Below, piece by piece: positions 60,444 to 64,000 of a DNA stretch of 64,000 bases. The translations under genes and the position numbers were made by a program. The notes under the pieces were generated by a model that did no database searches, was not told the DNA's origin, and saw only the letters and a list, made by a program, of their open reading frames with translations. The stretch lies in the NCBI RefSeq assembly GCF_051433165.1, contig NZ_JBHMFS010000006.1:62001-126000 (forward strand), written 5' to 3'. The stretch is from Falsiroseomonas sp051433165 (lineage in GTDB: Bacteria > Pseudomonadota > Alphaproteobacteria > Acetobacterales > Acetobacteraceae). How positions within the stretch are numbered: the first letter of the stretch is position 1; each line of letters starts with the position of its first letter.

Positions 60444-60866
60444 TCAGCCGACGATTTCGGTGCCGGCGAAGAAGTAGGCGATCTCGATCGCGGCGTTCTC
60501 CAGGCTGTCGGAGCCGTGGACGCTATTGGCCTCGATGCTCTCGGCGAACAGCTTGCGCACGGTGCCCTCGGCGGCATTGGCCGGGTTGGTGGCGCCCATC
60601 ACGTCGCGGTGCTTGGCGACCGCATTCTCACCTTCCAGCACCTGCACGACCACCGGGCCGGAGATCATGAAGGTCACCAGGTCGTTGAAGAAGCCGCGCT
60701 CACGGTGCACGCCATAGAAGCTCTCGGCCTGGGCGCGAGACATCTGGATGCGCTTCTGGGCGACGATGCGGAGGCCCGCCTCCTCGAACACGGCGTTGAT
60801 CTTGCCGGTCAGGTTGCGACGCGTGGCGTCGGGCTTGAGGATGCTGAAGGTGTGCTCGATGGCCAT
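60444..60866 (-). CDS. ndk: Nucleoside diphosphate kinase
   Basis: A 140-residue Ndk that equilibrates NTP and dNTP pools. The start MAIEHTFSILKPDATRRNLTG is diagnostic, GVHRERGFFNDLVTFMISGPVVV follows, and the catalytic His is in the NSVHGSDSLENAAIEIAYFF block. The length is that of the standard bacterial enzyme. It is transcribed leftward, convergent with the oxidase-subunit gene. Confidence 0.97.
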   Translation of the reverse strand: MAIEHTFSILKPDATRRNLTGKINAVFEEAGLRIVAQKRIQMSRAQAESFYGVHRERGFFNDLVTFMISGPVVVQVLEGENAVAKHRDVMGATNPANAAEGTVRKLFAESIEANSVHGSDSLENAAIEIAYFFAGTEIVG

Positions 60867-60957
60867 GGGGATGATCCTTGGTTGGTGGCGCGCCGGATAG
60901 GCGGGGTTTTGCCTGCGCGCAAGGGTCGGGCCGGTTACGGCTGGGCCGGGGGGGCCA

Positions 60958-61449
60958 TCAGGGCTGCACCGCCCAGGCTTCCAGCACCTCCACCGCCTCC
61001 GCCACCAGCGCGCGTCGCGCCTTCATCCGGCCCTGGCCGATGGGGCCGGCAGCTTCCGCCCGAAGCGCCCTGATATCCGTGCGGAAGCGCCGGTCTGGCC
61101 CGACGCCGGACAGCGCGCGGGCGCTGTCGGACAGGGCGGCCGCGAAGACCACGGCATCCACCTTCGCCATCTGCATCGTCGCGACGCACAGCGCGCAAGG
61201 CTCGCAGGAGGTGAAGACGGTGCAGCCTGACAGGTCCAGCGTGCCCAGACGCTGGCAGGCGTCGCGCATCGCCTCCGTCTCCCCATGCGAGGTGATGTCC
61301 AGCTTGCCGATCGCCTGGTTGAACCCCTCCCCCACCACCACGCCATCCTTCACCACCACGGCGCCGAAGGGCTGCGCGCCGCGGGTGGAGGCGGCCTGCT
61401 GCGACAGCGCGATGGCGCGGCGCATGAAGGTCTCGTCGGTCTGTTCCAT
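60958..61449 (-). CDS. Nucleoside deaminase (guanine/cytidine-deaminase fold)
   Basis: A 163-residue zinc deaminase of the CDA/GuaD/TadA fold. MEQTDETFMRRAIALSQQA starts the domain. The zinc site is DITSHGETEAMRDA (HxE) plus TVFTSCEPCALCVATM (PCxxC). The AALSDSARALSGVG tail is closer to guanine deaminase GuaD than to tRNA adenosine deaminase TadA. The substrate is not fixed by the sequence. It lies 91 bp upstream of ndk on the same strand, close to the divergent ABC-F gene. Confidence 0.88.
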   Translation of the reverse strand: MEQTDETFMRRAIALSQQAASTRGAQPFGAVVVKDGVVVGEGFNQAIGKLDITSHGETEAMRDACQRLGTLDLSGCTVFTSCEPCALCVATMQMAKVDAVVFAAALSDSARALSGVGPDRRFRTDIRALRAEAAGPIGQGRMKARRALVAEAVEVLEAWAVQP

Positions 61450-61517
61450 GGCGGGCGCCTCGCTGTGTGAAGGGTCCGGCAGCTTGAAGCCCCTACGCCT
61501 GGCGGGAAAGGCCCGCT

Positions 61518-63407
61518 ATGAAGCGGCCCATGACCGTTCTCATCATCCGCGACCTCACCATCCGCTTTGGCGGGCGGGAACTGCTCAATGGGGCTGAACT
61601 GACGCTCGATACCGGGCACAAGCTCGGCCTGGTCGGGCGCAACGGCGCGGGCAAGTCGACTTTGCTCAAGGCCATCACCGGGGAGCTGATCCCGGATGGC
61701 GGCGAGATCCGCCTGGCCGCCCGCGCCCGCATGGGCGTGGTGGCGCAGGAGGCGCCGGGCGGTGAATCCAGCCTGCTGGAAGCGGTGCTTGAAGCCGATA
61801 CGGAACGCGCCGAGCTGCTGGCGGCGCTGGAACGCCCCGACCAGGCAAACCGGGCGGCGGAAATCCATGAACGCCTGATGGCGATCCAGGCCGATGCCGC
61901 GCCGGCCCGCGCGGCGACGGTGCTGGCCGGCCTCGGCTTCGATGCGGAGGCGCAGGCGCGGCCGCTTTCCTCCTACTCCGGCGGCTGGCGGATGCGCGTG
62001 GCGCTGGCCCGCGCGCTGTTCCTGGAACCCGATCTGCTGCTGCTGGACGAGCCGACCAATCACCTCGACCTGGAAGCGACGCTGTGGCTGGAGGGCTGGC
62101 TGAACCGGTTCTCCGGGGCGGCCATCATCGTCAGCCATGATCGCGGGCTGCTGGACCGCGCGGTGGGCGGGATCGCGCATCTCGATCGCGGCAAGATCCT
62201 GTACTACCCGGGCAATTACGAACGCTTCGTCCGGGTGCGGACCGAACGCGCGGCGCAGGTGGAGGCGCAGCGCGGCAAGATCGCGGCCCAGCGCGCCCAT
62301 ATGCAGGCCTTCGTGGACCGGTTCCGCGCCAAGGCCTCGAAGGCCAAGCAGGCCCAGTCGCGTATCAAGGCGCTGGAAAAACTGCCAGTGCTGGATGCGG
62401 TGATCGAGGACGCCAGCACCACCTTCGCCTTCCCGGAGCCGGAGGAGCTGGCGCCGCCCGTCCTGGCGCTGGAGCATGTCGAGGTCGGCTATGGCGGCGC
62501 GCCGATCCTGCGGAACCTGGATCTGCGGATCGATCAGGAGGACCGGATCGCGCTGCTGGGCGCCAATGGCAACGGCAAATCCACCTTGGCAAAACTGCTG
62601 GCCGGGCGGCTGGGGCCGTCGAAGGGGACGGTGAAGCGGGCGCCGCGGCTGCGCGTCGGCTTCTTCGCGCAGCATCAGTCGGAGGATCTGGACGCCACCG
62701 GCACGCCGCTGACGCATATGCAGGCCGCCCTGCCCAATGCCACGGTCAGCCAGTGCCGCAGCCAGCTCGCCCGCTTCGGGCTGACGGTGGAGCGAGCCGA
62801 GACGAAGATCGCCAATTGCTCGGGCGGTGAGAAGGCTCGGCTGCTGCTGGCGCTTTGCACGCGGGATGCGCCGCAACTGCTCATCCTCGACGAGCCGACC
62901 AACCACCTCGACATCGATGCGCGGGAGGCACTGGTACGCGCGCTGGCGGAATTCGGTGGTGCGGTTCTGTTGATTACCCACGACCCGCATCTGGTGGAGC
63001 TGATCGCGGACCGGCTGTGGCTGGTGGCCGATGGCCAGGTGAAAAGCTTCGACGGCGACATGGACGAATACCGCACCCTGCTGGCCGATCGCGCCCGCGG
63101 TGGCGGCCGGCCGGCGACGGAGGCGGAGGGCGGCGGCAAGGGGTCGCTGGAGCGGAAGAAATCCGCCTCCTCCCGCGCCGCGCTCGCGCCGATGCGGACC
63201 CGGCTGAAGGAGATCGAGCGGGAGATGGAGAAGCTGGCGCTGGAAGCGAAGCTGATCGAGAAGCGCCTCTCCGATCCCGCGACCTACGCCAAGCGCAAGC
63301 CCGAGGACATCACCTGGGCCAATACCCGCCGCATCGTCATTTCCCGCCAGACCGCGAATCTGGAAGAGGAATGGCTGAAGCTTTCGGAGCAGTTGGACGC
63401 GGCCTGA
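61518..63407 (+). CDS. ABC-F family ATPase (Uup/YheS-like)
   Basis: A 629-residue soluble protein with two ABC nucleotide-binding domains and no membrane part. Walker A motifs are GRNGAGKST and GANGNGKST, signatures are SYSGGWRMRVALARAL and NCSGGEKARLLLAL, and both Walker B motifs read LDEPTNHLD. A charged linker between them (about residues 235-310) and a C-terminal coiled coil (about 545-629) match Uup/YheS-type ABC-F proteins that act on ribosomes. ATG at 61518 or 61530 (MTVLIIRDLT) are both possible starts. Confidence 0.92.
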   Translation: MKRPMTVLIIRDLTIRFGGRELLNGAELTLDTGHKLGLVGRNGAGKSTLLKAITGELIPDGGEIRLAARARMGVVAQEAPGGESSLLEAVLEADTERAELLAALERPDQANRAAEIHERLMAIQADAAPARAATVLAGLGFDAEAQARPLSSYSGGWRMRVALARALFLEPDLLLLDEPTNHLDLEATLWLEGWLNRFSGAAIIVSHDRGLLDRAVGGIAHLDRGKILYYPGNYERFVRVRTERAAQVEAQRGKIAAQRAHMQAFVDRFRAKASKAKQAQSRIKALEKLPVLDAVIEDASTTFAFPEPEELAPPVLALEHVEVGYGGAPILRNLDLRIDQEDRIALLGANGNGKSTLAKLLAGRLGPSKGTVKRAPRLRVGFFAQHQSEDLDATGTPLTHMQAALPNATVSQCRSQLARFGLTVERAETKIANCSGGEKARLLLALCTRDAPQLLILDEPTNHLDIDAREALVRALAEFGGAVLLITHDPHLVELIADRLWLVADGQVKSFDGDMDEYRTLLADRARGGGRPATEAEGGGKGSLERKKSASSRAALAPMRTRLKEIEREMEKLALEAKLIEKRLSDPATYAKRKPEDITWANTRRIVISRQTANLEEEWLKLSEQLDAA

Positions 63408-63528
63408 GCGGCGCGGCCTTCAGGCTGTCCTCGGCCAGAGTTCGGCGCAGGAAGGTTGGCCATAGGGCCCGCGCGGTGGCGGGCTCGGCGGGTGTGGTGC
63501 GCTCCAGGGTCGGCGGATCGGCTCGCAT
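63337..63528 (-). CDS. Possible small antisense-overlapping protein
   Basis: A 63-residue frame starting MRADPPTLERTTPAEPATAR, with GGAGG about 10 nt upstream, overlaps the 3' end of the ABC-F gene on the opposite strand by about 70 bp. The first 45 residues have a plausible amphipathic composition; the rest lies in the antisense region and is Pro/Arg-rich. It may only be a chance frame and I would not give it weight without homologues. Confidence 0.2.
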   Translation of the reverse strand: MRADPPTLERTTPAEPATARALWPTFLRRTLAEDSLKAAPLRPRPTAPKASAIPLPDSRSGGK

Positions 63529-63686
63529 GGGCCTCATTCCTCCCGGTCTCTGCCGGGGAACCCTGCGCCAGGGTTGAGGGCGGATGCAACCTTGGCGTGC
63601 AGGGTGCCGCAGGCGTGAACGAGAGCTCTTGACGGGCCGGGGCGGAGGTTGCCAAACGCAAGGCAAGTCCTGGGGGAAACCGCATC

Positions 63687-64000
63687 ATGATCCGCCGCCG
63701 CAGCCTTCTGGCCCTGCCGCTTCTGGCCGCGCCCGCCATTGTTCCGGGTGCAAGGGCACTGGGGGCGGGGCCAATCCGCCTGATCGTGCCGGCACCGCCC
63801 GGCGGGCCGACCGATATCCTCGCCCGCGTCACCGGCGAGCGCGCGGCGGCCCTGCTGGGCCAGCCGGTGGTGGTGGATAACCGCGCCGGCGCGGGTGGCG
63901 TGATCGGCGCGGAAGCCGCGACGCGCGCGGCGCCGGATGGGCTGACGCTGATCCTCGGCCACAACCAGACCCATGCCTCGAACCAGGCAATGATGGCCCG
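63687..64000 (+). CDS. Bug-family tripartite tricarboxylate transporter receptor (N-terminal part)
   Basis: The first 104 residues of a periplasmic solute receptor cut by the right edge. A twin-arginine-like signal (MIRRRSLLALPLLAAPAIVPG) is followed by the Bug signature: GPIRLIVPAPPGGPTDILAR, then LGQPVVVDNRAGAGGVIGAEAATRAAPDGLTL. Such receptors bind carboxylates for TctAB-type transporters and are highly expanded in Roseomonas and Bordetella relatives. The partner genes are outside the window. Confidence 0.9.
   Translation, partial: MIRRRSLLALPLLAAPAIVPGARALGAGPIRLIVPAPPGGPTDILARVTGERAAALLGQPVVVDNRAGAGGVIGAEAATRAAPDGLTLILGHNQTHASNQAMMA

Noticed and set aside
1..64000. CRISPR arrays, rRNA operons, insertion sequences
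   Set aside because: I saw no evenly spaced direct repeats, no rRNA-like sequence and no transposase-like protein on either strand.

Overview
The window is a GC-rich, densely packed chromosomal segment from an alphaproteobacterium. It is most likely Acetobacteraceae (Rhodospirillales), close to Roseomonas-type genera. The reasons are the cobS/cobT/bolA/rpmB neighbourhood, the hdaA-ppk-ppx and purM-purN neighbourhoods, an aroK-aroB fusion, an mmcB gene under an alphaproteobacterial LexA box, a COX4_pro_2-type cytochrome oxidase subunit, and a Bug-family solute receptor at the right edge. I found no rRNA, tRNA, CRISPR array, insertion sequence or prophage. About 65 protein genes are supported, many joined by 1-4 nt stop/start overlaps (ATGA, GTGA, TTGA and one probable CTGA).

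Region by region. 1-6.7 kb: sigma-54 response regulator (cut by the left edge), Hpt phosphotransfer protein, glycosyltransferase, SYLF lipid-binding protein, histidine phosphatase, and two overlapping genes that look like degenerate EAL-domain proteins. 6.7-13.7 kb: metallophosphatase, hldE, SOS-controlled mmcB, an Rrf2 regulator, a Nudix hydrolase, an Atm1-type ABC exporter, a small conserved protein and rpmB. 13.8-20.2 kb: a histidine-kinase-like protein lacking its catalytic residues, then a leftward cluster dnaJ-like-cobS-cobT-phytase-like lipoprotein, bolA and a DUF2889 gene. 20.2-29.6 kb: aroKB fusion, xerC/D, CoA-ester lyase, SDR, metallopeptidase, tag, cupin, DapA-family enzyme, YcgN, DUF3297, HD hydrolase and MBL hydrolase.

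29.6-42 kb: an SbcD/YhaN-like nuclease-ATPase pair, then a sugar-acid catabolic region (UxaA-type dehydratase on +; IlvD/Edd dehydratase, SDR and FAH-family hydrolase on -, which together form a plausible non-phosphorylative route to pyruvate plus a small acid/aldehyde), a frameshifted YdhR-type gene, an orphan OmpR-type regulator and a secreted alpha/beta hydrolase. 42-49.8 kb: MATE exporter, thioesterase and asparaginase in one overlapping operon, EipB/DUF1849, aspS, rnd and a second SYLF protein. 49.8-60.4 kb: ppx, ppk, hdaA, a GAF-EAL phosphodiesterase facing the other way, AI-2E/PerM permease, CDP-alcohol phosphotransferase, DUF2066, then divergent purM-purN and a tiny oxidase subunit. 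60.4-64 kb: ndk, nucleoside deaminase, ABC-F ATPase, and the start of a Bug-type receptor.

Most of the content is core housekeeping. The parts most worth a second look are the tandem degenerate EAL pair, the catalytically dead kinase-like protein, the LexA box over the mmcB promoter, the probable CTG-initiated lipoprotein coupled to cobT, the nuclease/ATPase pair and the frameshifted monooxygenase. I saw no convincing wholly new multi-gene system.
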